NCBI RefSeq assembly: GCF_945605565.1
Contig: NZ_OX216966.1
Span: forward strand, 4,084,001-4,148,000
Direction of reading: 5' to 3'
Length of the DNA stretch: 64,000 nucleotides
DNA from: Paenibacillus dendritiformis
GTDB lineage: Bacteria > Bacillota > Bacilli > Paenibacillales > Paenibacillaceae
Shown here: piece by piece, positions 1 through 9,385 of the stretch
Numbering within the stretch: position 1 is the first letter of the stretch
How the letters are laid out: every line of letters begins with the position of its first letter
Made by a program: the position numbers and the translations under genes
Notes under the pieces: model-generated
The model's input: the letters and a program-made list of their open reading frames with translations, nothing else
What the model was told of the DNA's origin: nothing
Database searches by the model: none

Positions 1-564
1 CGGATTTTCATTGTCCGTTTCCGGACTGGCGTCTTCAGACGCAAGATCCTGAGCGGGATCGGCCGCCAGTACAGGGAAGCCTTCTTCACCACCGCTATTG
101 ATTGAGACATCGGGCAGCGTGTTCAATGGAATATCGAGAGCCGTATCCAATGGAACATCAGACGCTGCATCCGGTTCCGGAGTCTGCTTCGTCGTTTGCT
201 CGGGCATCTGCTCCGCAAACTGTTCTGCTGCCTGATTATGCTGCACTGGCAGCGCCGGCTCGTCCTTCTCCTTGGCAAGGTTCGAAACGCTGCGCCGGCC
301 GATGAGGCTCTCAATGTCGTTGTGGGGTCTTGGAATGACATGCTGGCTGACCAGCACATCACTGCCCAATTGTTGCGCCGCGGAGGCCCCTGCTTCCACG
401 GATGCTTGAACAGCGCCGACATCGCCGGTAATCGCGATCGTCACTAGCCCGCCGCCCACATTGCACTTTTCTATCAGTTCTACCTGAGCTGATTTGAGCA
501 TGATGTCCAGACATTCAATCGCCGGAAGAAGACCCCGCGTTTCAATTAATCCAAGCGCCTGCAT
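1..564 (-). CDS. BMC-H shell protein with long acidic C-terminal tail (partial)
   Basis: The gene is open at the left edge; 188 codons are visible. Residues 1-90 form one BMC domain (starts MQALGLIETRG; GDVGAVQASVEAG and VIPRPHNDIESL are typical of hexameric shell proteins). From about residue 95 the chain turns into a Gln/Glu/Pro/Ala/Asp-rich, low-complexity tail of more than 90 residues with no second BMC domain. The start ATG follows AGGAGG by seven bases. Such extensions occur in EutK/PduK-like shell proteins, where they may bind cargo or nucleic acid; the role here is inferred. It follows the EutQ-like gene with a 14-base gap in the choline microcompartment operon. Confidence 0.88.
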   Translation of the reverse strand, partial: MQALGLIETRGLLPAIECLDIMLKSAQVELIEKCNVGGGLVTIAITGDVGAVQASVEAGASAAQQLGSDVLVSQHVIPRPHNDIESLIGRRSVSNLAKEKDEPALPVQHNQAAEQFAEQMPEQTTKQTPEPDAASDVPLDTALDIPLNTLPDVSINSGGEEGFPVLAADPAQDLASEDASPETDNENP

Positions 565-578
565 GCTGTCACCTCCTG

Positions 579-1235
579 TTACTGCAGCTTCCGATCAGGC
601 TCGCCCGCCGGATACGTCATATAAAACATCCTCGCGCAGGCCGACGATCCCTTGGTCGCTTTCACCCCTTTGGGGATGAAGAGCACATCCCCCTCATGGG
701 CGGTGAACGTTCTCTCGTTCAAAGTGACATCAAGCGTGCCTTCCAACACGATATAAGTTTCTTCGCGGGCCGTCACCTGCGAGAAGCTATCGTGATCGAC
801 AGTCAGAAATCCTGCGCTCATGGAACAATCCGGCTTCCCGATTACCTCTTGACGATATACCTTGGCACCAGATGTTCCCGTTTCGCAAGCTTCCATTTTT
901 ACTGTCCGGCCCCGCACAAGTTTCAAGCCAGTCGGATCCGTTTCCGCCTGATAAGGTGGCTCAAGAGCCGTTCCCAACAGCTTTTCAACCAGTCCTTTTT
1001 CCGATAACAACTTGAAAAATTTAAAAATGGCATTCATGTCGAGATCATCCTGAGTTTCGCAGCCTGTGGCCTCGGAACTCAAAGTCCCACATGGCTCATG
1101 GGTAAACTCCATCCCCAGCTCCCTTGCCTTATCTCGGGCCGCCGGTGTCACAATCGTGTTACTGTCAATGCAGCACCGCTTCTGTCCGGAAGCCACCCAT
1201 TCCTCCACATCCGCAGCGCATATCAGTTTTTTCAC
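579..1235 (-). CDS. EutQ-like cupin protein of the microcompartment locus
   Basis: Encodes 218 residues. The C-terminal half (about residues 115-210) is a EutQ-type cupin (EETYIVLEGTLDVTLNERTF, then GDVLFIPKG). The N-terminus begins with KKLICAADVEEWVASG and contains TPAARDKARELG, as in EutQ. I chose the GTG at 1235 because AAGGGG lies eight bases upstream; upstream in-frame codons overlap the preceding vertex-protein gene. EutQ of ethanolamine loci has been linked to compartment assembly and to acetate kinase activity. Its exact job in choline compartments is not settled, so this is a family assignment only. Confidence 0.85.
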   Translation of the reverse strand: MKKLICAADVEEWVASGQKRCCIDSNTIVTPAARDKARELGMEFTHEPCGTLSSEATGCETQDDLDMNAIFKFFKLLSEKGLVEKLLGTALEPPYQAETDPTGLKLVRGRTVKMEACETGTSGAKVYRQEVIGKPDCSMSAGFLTVDHDSFSQVTAREETYIVLEGTLDVTLNERTFTAHEGDVLFIPKGVKATKGSSACARMFYMTYPAGEPDRKLQ

Positions 1236-1278
1236 AGTTCTCGCCCCTTCTCGCTGCATTCGATTTCTGTTCGAATAT

Positions 1279-1542
1279 TTATTCGAACACGCAGTCTGCG
1301 TCAATGATGCCGACGACGGCGGCATCCACAGGAACATCGTCTGTATGCAGCATTTTGCGGGCCGAAGAGCCGGTGCAGACAATCACTCGATCGCCTATTC
1401 CAGCGCCGATCGTATCGACTACAATCAAGCGGCGCCCGTCGTCGCTTCCACCAATCACCTCGGCCAGCATCAGTTTCATTCCCACAAGGGAATCTGCTTT
1501 ACGGGTAGACCAGATATTGTGAATCAATTCAGCCGCAATCAT
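1279..1542 (-). CDS. Pentameric vertex shell protein (EutN/CcmL family, BMV)
   Basis: An 87-residue protein with the EutN/CcmL fold signature: MIAAELIHNIWSTRK at the start, GMKLMLAEVI, then VVDTIGAGIGDRVIVCTGSSAR and a closing VDAAVVGIIDADC. These proteins form pentamers that cap the twelve vertices of a microcompartment shell. The ATG follows GGAAGGA and overlaps the end of the preceding BMC-like gene by 14 bases, so the two are probably translationally coupled. Length and motif order are those of the family and nothing looks broken. Confidence 0.92.
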   Translation of the reverse strand: MIAAELIHNIWSTRKADSLVGMKLMLAEVIGGSDDGRRLIVVDTIGAGIGDRVIVCTGSSARKMLHTDDVPVDAAVVGIIDADCVFE

Positions 1543-1849
1543 AGCAGTCCTTCCTCCCCGCTTTTCCGCTCCTCCGCTTAATCTCGGCGATGGCGTCCTC
1601 TACGGAAGCGGTGTCACCGAAAATGGCGAGAAGAATCATGTTCTGCGGGCAGCTGCCGCGAATATCCTCCACTGTTACGCCCACCACTTTTTCAGCTACA
1701 TCAGCAGCCCATACCATATCAATCAGCCTTCCCTGCACCAGTCCGACTGCGTCGCATTGGGGAACTTCCCGACTGCTGGGCGCTCCTCTGCGACGCAGCA
1801 AAATGTCCAGCGTCCCCTTGGAAGGAGATTTAATAATCCGAAATTCCAC
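1529..1849 (-). CDS. Small divergent BMC-domain protein
   Basis: A 106-residue protein. Its middle (about residues 30-92) resembles a BMC domain: a DMVWAADVAEKVVGVTVEDI helix-strand stretch, followed by ILLAIFGDTASVEDAIAEI, comparable with the same region of the EutS/PduU-type protein encoded nearby. The N-terminus (EFRIIKSPSKGTLDILLRRR) is basic and not shell-like. Translation starts at a GTG with AGGAGG eight bases upstream; the stop of the EutJ-like gene lies directly before it. It could be a shell protein with an altered N-terminus or an accessory protein of the lumen. I am confident it belongs to the locus, less so of its exact subfamily. Confidence 0.72.
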   Translation of the reverse strand: MEFRIIKSPSKGTLDILLRRRGAPSSREVPQCDAVGLVQGRLIDMVWAADVAEKVVGVTVEDIRGSCPQNMILLAIFGDTASVEDAIAEIKRRSGKAGRKDCYDCG

Positions 1850-2689
1850 TCACATCGCCTCCTGTGTACAATTCAGAGCAATGCCCAGCGGTGTGATAAA
1901 CAGGGGGTTGCTAGGCTTATAGGTAGCAATGCCGGTCTTTTGCTCCATGATCGTCTCCATCCCGGACAGGCAGCAGGTGCCCCCTACCAAGTACAATTCC
2001 TTGACCTCATGGCCCGCAACATGGCGGTTGACGATGGAGGCAACCTTATCGATGACCGGCCGGAGCAGCGGCAGCAATTCTTGGTGATGGGCAGGGTCGC
2101 GCTTAAAGCAGTCTGCTTCTGAAAAACTCATCTGGTATGCCCCGGCAATGACTAAAGAAAAGTGGGTGCCACCCGTTGCTTCGTCGGCGATATAGACAAC
2201 CTTGCCATCCTTCAGAATCGAAATGCCCGTCGTACCGCCGCCAATGTCTACAATGGCTCCATCGGATATTTGCAGCACGGCATTAGCCGCCGTAGGTTCA
2301 TCCAGTAAAGCCGTAACTTCAAAACCCGCACCCTGGAGCACATGCTTGATGGCGCCAGCATCCAGTAAATCGGTTCCAGGAGGAATCGCCGAAGCCGCAT
2401 ATTCAAGTTCTGTACCCAATTGCTGCTCCAACTGTGCTTTAAGCTCCCTAACGATCTGTATCGCTCCCAAGTAGTCCACCACCATTCCGTCGCGGACGAC
2501 ATCGGCGTAGCGGTAAGCTCCCGCCACCGGCTTCCGGGTGTCATCTAACACCGTAAGCACCACACAGGCCGTTCCCAGATCCACACCGGTATAGTAGAAC
2601 GAAGACCGTCCTGGAATCGGTTTCTGGATAACTGCTTCAAATTGCTTTAGGAGTTGATCGCAGTATGCAAAGGGTTTTGTCTCTGGCAT
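1850..2689 (-). CDS. EutJ-like actin/Hsp70-fold chaperone
   Basis: A 279-residue EutJ homologue. Phosphate-binding loops of the actin/Hsp70 ATPase fold are visible: YTGVDLGTACVVLTVLD near residue 33, AIVDIGGGTTGISILKDGK near residue 145, and YLVGGTCCLSGM near residue 235. EutJ is thought to act as a chaperone for microcompartment enzymes; the client here would presumably be CutC or the aldehyde dehydrogenase, which is inference. The start is preceded by GGGAGGT. Its first 43 bases overlap the end of the EutT-like gene, suggesting coupled translation. Confidence 0.88.
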   Translation of the reverse strand: MPETKPFAYCDQLLKQFEAVIQKPIPGRSSFYYTGVDLGTACVVLTVLDDTRKPVAGAYRYADVVRDGMVVDYLGAIQIVRELKAQLEQQLGTELEYAASAIPPGTDLLDAGAIKHVLQGAGFEVTALLDEPTAANAVLQISDGAIVDIGGGTTGISILKDGKVVYIADEATGGTHFSLVIAGAYQMSFSEADCFKRDPAHHQELLPLLRPVIDKVASIVNRHVAGHEVKELYLVGGTCCLSGMETIMEQKTGIATYKPSNPLFITPLGIALNCTQEAM

Positions 2690-3351
2690 GTTCTACCTCC
2701 CGTAGTTCTGCAAATAAGCGAGCTCAATGCGTTAATTATATAGTTGATTCCAGGAATAACAGGTTTCTCCGGCTTTTCATGGGGACTGCCTGCTGCGGCT
2801 TCCAACACCGCAAACCCAAGCTCCCGCAAAGCACAGCGCAAACGGTGGAGCAAAGCAATTTCTCTGCCCTTTTCCAACTGAATGTGAAACTCGGTTACCT
2901 CAAAGCAATCTCCCGCATCCTCAAAAAGAACATCGGCAGGAATGCCGGTACAACCCTGGAAAAATAAATCGGCAGTGGACGCGCCGCCTCCTTCCCCTTT
3001 CTGGAGGGCCGAAAACAGCCTCGACAGCTCTAGCACCTTCTGGGCGAGCAGCACATCCCGCTCCAGCAGCTCCTGCCCGGTTAACAAGAACAGGGCTGAG
3101 ACGGATTGCATCTGACAGCGCAGCTTCCCGCGCCGCCAATCCCGCTTTTCCGCCTGTTGCTCCGGATTGGGGAGCGGCTCTTGCTTTTGTTCTTGATTTT
3201 GCTCTTGCGTACTATAGGACACGGCGATCTGGCGATCCGTCAAAAACTGGCGCGCCTCCGGCGTCAATCGGCTTCCATGCTCCACCATGTAGGATGTAAA
3301 AGGCTCTATCCTGTACACATTGCGCAATTCCATTTCGGTAATAAATTTCAT
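2647..3351 (-). CDS. EutT-like protein lacking the metal-binding cysteine motif
   Basis: 234 residues. The N-terminus (FITEMELRN, then SRLTPEARQFLTDRQI) and the region GREIALLHRLRCALRELGF match the layout of EutT cobalamin adenosyltransferases. The HX11CCxxC motif that binds metal in enterobacterial EutT is absent: the equivalent stretch (about residues 50-75) is Gln/Glu-rich linker. The C-terminus is also shorter than EutT. Because choline lyase uses a glycyl radical rather than B12, an adenosyltransferase has no obvious use here, so the protein has probably lost that activity and been repurposed. It sits between the EutP- and EutJ-like genes. Confidence 0.75.
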   Translation of the reverse strand: MKFITEMELRNVYRIEPFTSYMVEHGSRLTPEARQFLTDRQIAVSYSTQEQNQEQKQEPLPNPEQQAEKRDWRRGKLRCQMQSVSALFLLTGQELLERDVLLAQKVLELSRLFSALQKGEGGGASTADLFFQGCTGIPADVLFEDAGDCFEVTEFHIQLEKGREIALLHRLRCALRELGFAVLEAAAGSPHEKPEKPVIPGINYIINALSSLICRTTGGRTCQRQNPLHTAINS

Positions 3352-3370
3352 GGTATCAACTCCACTCTTA

Positions 3371-3802
3371 TTACCCGAACAAATAACGTTTCAATTCCCC
3401 GATTCCCCTTCCCACGGGAAGACTAATGCGGAAAAAGGGTTCGGTTATCCCGGTACGTTTTAAAACTTGTACACCGTAATTCTCATTTTCCAGCGCAAGA
3501 TCAGTTTTCGTGATTACACCGACAACCGGCTTTGTGAAAGAAGACGCAAACCCGGGCGAGTAGACTTCCAGATGCCGGGACTGATCCACCAATATCAAAA
3601 TGTGGCTCGCGTTCTGCGCCGTTGCAATCAAATGGCTGTACATCCAGGTATTCTCGACATACGCGCCCGGTGTATCGATCGTCTTCGGCCCGTAGATAAT
3701 ATCCTGCGTCCTCCGCAACGGGCGATCCGTGCCGTCAAGCGCATGGGCCAGCGTCGTTTTTCCGCAGCCTGTAGGGCCGATCAGCAAAATACGTTTTTTC
3801 AT
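3371..3802 (-). CDS. EutP/PduV-like small GTPase
   Basis: A 143-residue P-loop GTPase. The G1 motif GPTGCGKTT is at residues 9-17, the switch/G3 region contains [13 protein letters not shown] near residue 42, and the G4-like motif ITKTD is near residue 97. EutP and PduV proteins accompany most diol, amine and choline microcompartments; PduV has been tied to compartment positioning and EutP to phosphoryl transfer. The start codon overlaps the stop of the EutS-like gene (ATGA), so the two are coupled. Complete and typical length. Confidence 0.9.
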   Translation of the reverse strand: MKKRILLIGPTGCGKTTLAHALDGTDRPLRRTQDIIYGPKTIDTPGAYVENTWMYSHLIATAQNASHILILVDQSRHLEVYSPGFASSFTKPVVGVITKTDLALENENYGVQVLKRTGITEPFFRISLPVGRGIGELKRYLFG

Positions 3803-4152
3803 GTCCGTGTAATTTCCGCCGTCGCAAAACCCAGACTATTGCAGAACGTCTCAATAATGGCTCGCAGCGCTGTTTCCACACTGGCTATATCTCCGGTGAG
3901 AAGCACCGAACCAGTAAAGCGATCCAGAAAGCCGATTTCCACATCTGCCGCCTTGGTGGCGATATCGGCGGCAATAATGGAGGTTTCGCTGGGCGACAGC
4001 GTTAATATGCCAATAGCCCCCGCTTCATCGATGCCCAGTCTTTCATACATGTCAGGCACGGGTGAAGCAATCATATGGGCCAGCGTCACTTGTTTGCCCG
4101 GCACCGACTCCTGAATAATCCGGCCGAGATCTGGCCCAGCAGGCTGCTGCAT
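3799..4152 (-). CDS. EutS/PduU-type circularly permuted BMC-H shell protein
   Basis: A 117-residue shell protein that follows EutS/PduU closely: [20 protein letters not shown] at the start, then [20 protein letters not shown], and [20 protein letters not shown]. The permuted BMC domain gives hexamers with a small beta-barrel over the pore. I chose the ATG at 4152 (GAGG six bases upstream) over a TTG three bases earlier. It opens the accessory-gene part of the operon, after an 84-base gap from the activase gene. Confidence 0.92.
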   Translation of the reverse strand: MQQPAGPDLGRIIQESVPGKQVTLAHMIASPVPDMYERLGIDEAGAIGILTLSPSETSIIAADIATKAADVEIGFLDRFTGSVLLTGDIASVETALRAIIETFCNSLGFATAEITRT

Positions 4153-4236
4153 CAACGACCTCGCCTCCTCCTCAAAGTTTTGCGAGTTTGCAAAGCGCTA
4201 GCGTTACCGAACAAAACTGGCTTCGAAAGCATCCGC

Positions 4237-5199
4237 TTAATGTTTGACTACCCGAACCGGGAGATCGTATTGGCTGATCTGACGTTCAATACGCTCCAGA
4301 TCGGCTTCATTCAGGCTTAAATCGCGGTCAACGCCGTAAATCATATCCAATTGCCTGTATTTGTTAATTCCCAGCTTGTGATACGGGAGCAAATCGATGC
4401 CTTGAAAATTCCGGTATTCCTTATAGGGAAGCAGAAACTCCACCGTTTTGCGGATGGTGTCCGCATCATCATTGAGCCCCTTCATCAGCGGCATCCGCAC
4501 CGTCACGTTATGTTTGCGGGTAATCAGTTCCCGCAAATTTTCGAGAATGCGCTCGTTGCGTACACCCGTCAATTGATAATGGCGGTATGAATCCATATGT
4601 TTCAGATCGTACAATATCAGATCGGTGAATTCGGCCATGGCCAAAATCGCTTCCGGTTTGGTATGCCCAGAGGTTTCAATGGCCGTATGGATTCCGGCGC
4701 GCTTGCACTCCTTGAGCAAATTGACCGCAAATTCGGATTGCGAGCATACTTCGCCGCCGCCCAGGGTGACGCCTCCGCCGGACGTCGTGTAGAACAGCAT
4801 ATCCTGCTCTACAATGTCCACAATTTCCGATACTGTCATATTCATCCCGGCGATAGAGAGCGCCCGCGCGGGACAAACCTTCTCACATTTCCGGCAGCCC
4901 ATGCACTCGATTTTCCGGTCAACCACATGCTGCGGCTTGGACGGCTCCTGCGAGCCGGAATTGTCCAAACGGTGGATTTCCCGAGGACACGCCGCAACAC
5001 ATGCGCCGCAATCGTTGCACAGATCCCGTTGGTACATGACCTGATATTTCTTTTCCAGACCCTCCGGGTTAGCACACCACTGACAGCGCAGGGGACATCC
5101 CTTGAAGAAAATAAGCGTCCGGATACCGGGGCCGTCGTATATGGAATATTTTTGAATGTTGAAAATACGTGCCTGCCTTTCCGGCATACCTGACTCCAT
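4237..5199 (-). CDS. cutD: Choline TMA-lyase activating enzyme (radical SAM)
   Basis: A 320-residue glycyl-radical activase. The radical-SAM cysteines C35, C39 and C42 lie in GCPLRCQWCANP, and the pyruvate formate-lyase activase-like start IFNIQKYSIYDGPGIRTLIF is intact. Between about residues 56 and 115 an inserted ferredoxin domain carries two cysteine sets, CNDCGACVAACP and CMGCRKCEKVCP, as in CutD and other non-PFL activases. The enzyme uses S-adenosylmethionine and 4Fe-4S clusters to place the radical on the CutC glycine. I start at the ATG at 5199 because GGAAGGAG precedes it; the frame stays open 34 codons further. It lies 88 bases after cutC. Confidence 0.95.
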   Translation of the reverse strand: MESGMPERQARIFNIQKYSIYDGPGIRTLIFFKGCPLRCQWCANPEGLEKKYQVMYQRDLCNDCGACVAACPREIHRLDNSGSQEPSKPQHVVDRKIECMGCRKCEKVCPARALSIAGMNMTVSEIVDIVEQDMLFYTTSGGGVTLGGGEVCSQSEFAVNLLKECKRAGIHTAIETSGHTKPEAILAMAEFTDLILYDLKHMDSYRHYQLTGVRNERILENLRELITRKHNVTVRMPLMKGLNDDADTIRKTVEFLLPYKEYRNFQGIDLLPYHKLGINKYRQLDMIYGVDRDLSLNEADLERIERQISQYDLPVRVVKH

Positions 5200-5287
5200 A
5201 GCTGTGGCTCCTTCCTTTGCCGCATATCTAAATGCCAGTATGTCTCTTCCCCGGCGTGCAGCGCCGGAGAAGAGGCACAGGGTTATT

Positions 5288-7843
5288 TTAGAAATGCTCA
5301 ATCATCGTTCTGCTGATGATCTCATCCTGCACTTCTTTACACAATTCAACAAAGTATGCGCTATAGCCGGCGACCCGAATAATCAAATCACGGTATTGAT
5401 CAGGATTTTGCTGCGCTTTAATCAGCGTTTCATTATCCACATAACTGAACTGCATTTGGCCGTTGCCGAGAATGGAGGCCGTCCGGAGCAGATTAATCAG
5501 TCCGTTCTCTCCTTCAGGTGTTTCCAGCAAACCGCGCAAAAGCTTGAAGTTATGCACCATGCCAATATTCATGGCCTCGACATCTATCTTGCTTATCGAT
5601 TTGATGATAGCCGTCGGTCCCTTCTTATCATGGCCCTGGGTAGGGCTGATACCGTCGGACAGCGGCAACCAAGCTTTACGCCCATTGGCGGTAGCACCGG
5701 TCATCTCGCCGAAAGGCGTATTGTTCGAAATCGAAAGCGTGCCATGGCTGAAGGTAGAGTACAGCGTTTTAAATTTGCGATGATAGTTCTCAGTCCATCC
5801 AGTAATATCGGCTGCGATGCGATCGGCATAATCGTCGTCATTTCCGAATTTTGGCGCGTCCAGACAATCCCTGTGGATCTGCTCATAACCTTCGAAATCG
5901 GCCAGCAACGCGTCACGGATTTGCTCGAGCGAATATTTTTTGTCATCGTAAACCAGCTTCTTGATGGCAGCCATCGAATCGGCGTAAGTTGCCAGACCGG
6001 ACCAAATCAAGCCAGGTCCCCAGTTATACATGGCGCCGCCGGCGGACACGTCGCGGCCGCTCTCCATCGTGCCTTCATACATGATCGACATAAGCGGCTT
6101 CGGCGCATAATCGCGGTGAACGCGCTGGCTGATTACAGTACCCACTGCGGACAGCTCGGTGATGTATTCTACCTGCTTCTTCACCGCCGCTTCAAATTCC
6201 TCATAGGTCTTGAAGTTGTTCAAATCGCCCATGTCCAATCCTGGCGTGCTTCCGTGCCAGAGCATTTTGCCGCGGTTAAGGACGAACTCAATGGCAATCG
6301 GCCACTGGGTGTATCCGGTGGAGGTCCACTGATACAAGCGTCCGGATTTTTGCGGCTCCACACAGCCCATCAGACAGTAATCGCGGGCATCTTCGATACT
6401 GCAGCCCTTCATCAGCATCATCTTGATGTGGGAATCGTCAAAATGGCAGGCCGGGAAGCCCAAACCCGCACGGACGACATCCACAATCTTCTTCAAGTAT
6501 TTCTGAGGAGAATTATTGTGGATACGGCAAGCGAGTGAAGGCTGATAAACGCCGACATGACGAACTGCATCCATGAGCAGATAAGTCAAGTCGTTGCAGG
6601 CGTCGCCGCCCTCTCGTTTTTGCCCGCCGACACACATATTGACGAATGGCTGGTAGCCGGCAAAGAACTTGGAGCCGCCCGCGCTGGAAACCCACATCAT
6701 TTCCGAGCATTTGATTAGGAAACAGCCTGCAATCTCGAATGCTTCAAACTCTGTTAGACGGCCGGCTTTTCTGTCCGCCTCATAGAAAGGATACATATAT
6801 TGGTCCACACGGCCGACAGACATGCCTGTCTGATTTTCTTCCACCACGAGCAAAGATTCTACGGTCCAGACCGATTGCATTGCCTCATGGAATGTAGTCG
6901 GCGCATGAGCCGGTACGCGTGCGTTGATCTCGCCGATTTTTTGCAACTCTGCCTTGCGCTTCGGATTGGTTTCTTTAGCGGCCAGCTGGTATGCGTATTC
7001 AGACATCCGTTTGGCATACGCCATCACGCCTTCAGTCGTATCCAGCACGGATTTATAGTAATAGATTTTGTCGATGTCTTCAGGGTTTTGCATGGACAGC
7101 TTCGCAAGATGCTCCTTGGCTTCCCGCTGGATATCCAGCATCCCTTTCTTCATTAAAATGACATCGTAGCCTGGATTGGAGTCTCCGCCGCCGTTGATCT
7201 GATGATAGGAAAGATCGCTGACGAATGCTTCGCCGGAAAACTCCCAAAGACCAGCATCCCGGTATTGCTGTTCACATATTTCATCCACCGATTTGCCTTC
7301 CCAGAACGGGAACAGCTCCTCGCGCATAATCCGCTTGTCTTCCTCGGAGATGTAGAACGGATCCTGAGGACGGTTGTGAATGGTGTCGAGCTCATCCCGG
7401 GTCCAGCGCCAAGCGATGTCAGGCGAGAAAGCGCCCGCGCGCGGCGCGCCGCAAGGATGACCAACGATCAACTCGTTGTCCTGGATGAGCAGCGGAGCCT
7501 CTTCACACGCTTTGCGGAAAGCCTTGGCACGCAGCATAATCGCTGGCAGACCTGGATTTTCCTTGTATACCTGAGTAAAGGCTCTGGCACGATAGGTTGT
7601 AATGCTTGGCGTAGCGGTCAAATAATGTTCTTTCAAACCCCGCAAACGCTCGGTCATTCCTTCCGGGTATGCGCATTCTTCCTTATGAAGCTGGCCGAGG
7701 CTGTTTTCAACCTGCGGCTTAGCCCCTTTATCCGAAAGCTCTTTTGAAATTCCCTGGAACAGCTTCATGATCGCGGCTCGTTCTTGGGGAGCCATGGCCT
7801 TCGTTGCTTCAGCAAATTTGCTTGAAAACTCGTGAATGTTCAA
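5288..7843 (-). CDS. cutC: Choline trimethylamine-lyase, glycyl radical enzyme
   Basis: Splits choline into trimethylamine and acetaldehyde. With a TTG start at 7843 the protein has 851 residues. Key residues are D221 (in [10 protein letters not shown]), C494 and E496 (in [16 protein letters not shown]) and the radical glycine G826 (in RVAGYSAYF). All are shifted by +5 from D216, C489, E491 and G821 of the Desulfovibrio alaskensis enzyme as I recall them. [17 protein letters not shown] separates CutC from diol dehydratases. The TTG has GAGGG seven bases upstream; an in-frame ATG at 7876 has no clear ribosome site. The chain has no obvious N-terminal extension beyond the short-form enzymes, which suggests the GRM1 type. 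Confidence 0.96.
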   Translation of the reverse strand: MNIHEFSSKFAEATKAMAPQERAAIMKLFQGISKELSDKGAKPQVENSLGQLHKEECAYPEGMTERLRGLKEHYLTATPSITTYRARAFTQVYKENPGLPAIMLRAKAFRKACEEAPLLIQDNELIVGHPCGAPRAGAFSPDIAWRWTRDELDTIHNRPQDPFYISEEDKRIMREELFPFWEGKSVDEICEQQYRDAGLWEFSGEAFVSDLSYHQINGGGDSNPGYDVILMKKGMLDIQREAKEHLAKLSMQNPEDIDKIYYYKSVLDTTEGVMAYAKRMSEYAYQLAAKETNPKRKAELQKIGEINARVPAHAPTTFHEAMQSVWTVESLLVVEENQTGMSVGRVDQYMYPFYEADRKAGRLTEFEAFEIAGCFLIKCSEMMWVSSAGGSKFFAGYQPFVNMCVGGQKREGGDACNDLTYLLMDAVRHVGVYQPSLACRIHNNSPQKYLKKIVDVVRAGLGFPACHFDDSHIKMMLMKGCSIEDARDYCLMGCVEPQKSGRLYQWTSTGYTQWPIAIEFVLNRGKMLWHGSTPGLDMGDLNNFKTYEEFEAAVKKQVEYITELSAVGTVISQRVHRDYAPKPLMSIMYEGTMESGRDVSAGGAMYNWGPGLIWSGLATYADSMAAIKKLVYDDKKYSLEQIRDALLADFEGYEQIHRDCLDAPKFGNDDDYADRIAADITGWTENYHRKFKTLYSTFSHGTLSISNNTPFGEMTGATANGRKAWLPLSDGISPTQGHDKKGPTAIIKSISKIDVEAMNIGMVHNFKLLRGLLETPEGENGLINLLRTASILGNGQMQFSYVDNETLIKAQQNPDQYRDLIIRVAGYSAYFVELCKEVQDEIISRTMIEHF

Positions 7844-7889
7844 TATTATTCCCTCGCAATCTTGTGAGATTATCATTTAGAGGTCGCAT

Positions 7890-9032
7890 TTAAAAGCTTT
7901 TACGATAAATGTGCACCAACTCTTCTGCTGTTGGCTGACGAGGATTGGTTGGCGTACAGCGGTCAGCCATCGCGGTCTGTGCCATGCGGGACAACGCCTC
8001 GTCAAATGCATCCTGGTCAACCCCAAGCTCACGAATTCCGTGTTCGATACCGATGGAACGCTTCAGCTTGCCAATTGCCTGGATCAAACTTACGGTTCCT
8101 TCACGGGCGGTCCGTGCCGGCAAGTGCAGCAGCGAAGCGAGCCTAGCATAGCGTTCGCAAACCCTGTCTATGACTTTTCCGCCCAGGTTGGCGTTATACT
8201 CCATTACCGCCTCTAGAAGCAGGGAATTCACCCGTCCGTGAGCAATGTGAAACGTTCCGCCAAAGGCGTGGGACATACTGTGAATGATACCAAGACCAGC
8301 GTTAGTAAATGCCATTCCCGCCATACAGGACGCATTCTGAACCCGATCCCGCGCCTCAGCATCTGCCGGATCATGATACAGCGTTTCCAGATGAGCAAAT
8401 ACCAATTGGACGGCTTTTTCGGCTAACGCATCGGTAAAGTCGGTCGCTTTGGTAGAGACATAAGCCTCCAGCGCATGGGTAAGAACGTCCATTCCGGTGT
8501 CCACCACGATTTTATTTGGCAATTGCTTGGTAAGGGTGGAATCGAGAATCGCTATGTCCGGTGCGATAAAATCGTCCACGATCACAATTTTGTCTCCATC
8601 CACCGTAATCACCGAAAAGTCGGTCACTTCCGATCCGGTGCCGCTGGTGGATGGAATGGCGACAAACGATGGTTTCACAAAAGGCTCGTCTTTCTCCTGC
8701 GCATATTGCCGGGCGAAGTACAGAACACCTTTCGCTGTATCAATGACGGAGCCGCCGCCCAGCGCCAGTAACACATCAGCGCCGCTTTCCCAATACACTT
8801 GAAGCGCTTCAGCCACAATACTCACGCTCGGATCGGGCTTAACACCGGTAAACACGGTAGTGGAGATTCCACCGCTTTGCAGCAGATCAACCACCTGACC
8901 CAGATATCCCAGCTTCTCCATCATCTGATCGGATACGATGCAGGCTTTCGTGCCTCGAATTTCCGCTAGTTTTTTCAGTGACTGTTCGCCTGAAAATACC
9001 TTCGATTTCATAACAAAGATGTCGTTTATCAC
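7890..9032 (-). CDS. cutO: Iron-dependent alcohol dehydrogenase of the choline microcompartment
   Basis: A group III metal-dependent alcohol dehydrogenase of 380 residues. The NAD-binding motif GGGS is near residue 92. Likely Fe ligands are D182 and H186 (GMDVLTHALEAY) and H251 and H265 (HSMSHAFGGTFHIAHG), the 14-residue spacing seen in FucO. In choline compartments this enzyme reduces acetaldehyde to ethanol and regenerates NAD+ for the aldehyde dehydrogenase, whose gene is not in the window and probably lies to the left. The GTG at 9032 has GGGAGG five bases upstream. A GTG two codons earlier overlaps that site and is less likely. Confidence 0.9.
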   Translation of the reverse strand: MINDIFVMKSKVFSGEQSLKKLAEIRGTKACIVSDQMMEKLGYLGQVVDLLQSGGISTTVFTGVKPDPSVSIVAEALQVYWESGADVLLALGGGSVIDTAKGVLYFARQYAQEKDEPFVKPSFVAIPSTSGTGSEVTDFSVITVDGDKIVIVDDFIAPDIAILDSTLTKQLPNKIVVDTGMDVLTHALEAYVSTKATDFTDALAEKAVQLVFAHLETLYHDPADAEARDRVQNASCMAGMAFTNAGLGIIHSMSHAFGGTFHIAHGRVNSLLLEAVMEYNANLGGKVIDRVCERYARLASLLHLPARTAREGTVSLIQAIGKLKRSIGIEHGIRELGVDQDAFDEALSRMAQTAMADRCTPTNPRQPTAEELVHIYRKSF

Positions 9033-9068
9033 GGGCACCTCCCTTGAATTTCTGCAGATAACCTGCCC

Positions 9069-9362
9069 CTAAGATGGAAGGGCATACCGGGCAATGATCT
9101 TTTCGATGTCCGGGTGTGGGTTGGGAATAACGTTTGAAGAGTAAACCTCGGTCCCCATCGCCTGTACAGCGGCGACACCAGCATCTACTGCAGCCCTTAC
9201 AGCCCCTACATCTCCACGAACAAGGACAGATATATAACCGGACGCCACGTTTTCGTAACCGATCAAATCTACATCGGCCGCTTTACACATGGCATCCGCC
9301 GCTTCCATGACGAATACAATTCCAAAGGTTTCAATGAAACCCAGTGCATCATGCTTGCTCAT
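9069..9362 (-). CDS. BMC-H hexameric shell protein
   Basis: A 97-residue single-domain shell protein (ALGFIETFGIVFVMEAADAM, then VLVRGDVGAVRAAVDAG and VIPNPHPDIEKI). It builds the flat facets of the microcompartment; the loop around GYENVASGY lines the hexamer pore. It resembles the neighbouring shell protein but is clearly a separate paralogue. A GGGAGGGGAG ribosome site precedes the ATG. It is second in the operon, 30 bases ahead of the alcohol dehydrogenase gene. Confidence 0.95.
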   Translation of the reverse strand: MSKHDALGFIETFGIVFVMEAADAMCKAADVDLIGYENVASGYISVLVRGDVGAVRAAVDAGVAAVQAMGTEVYSSNVIPNPHPDIEKIIARYALPS

Positions 9363-9385
9363 GAACCTGTCTCCCCTCCCGGCAA

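Noticed and set aside
5156..6538. A 460-codon open frame on the plus strand opposite cutC
   Set aside because: It is the mirror of a highly conserved enzyme gene, has no family-like motifs and no ribosome site; long antisense frames are common in this codon usage.
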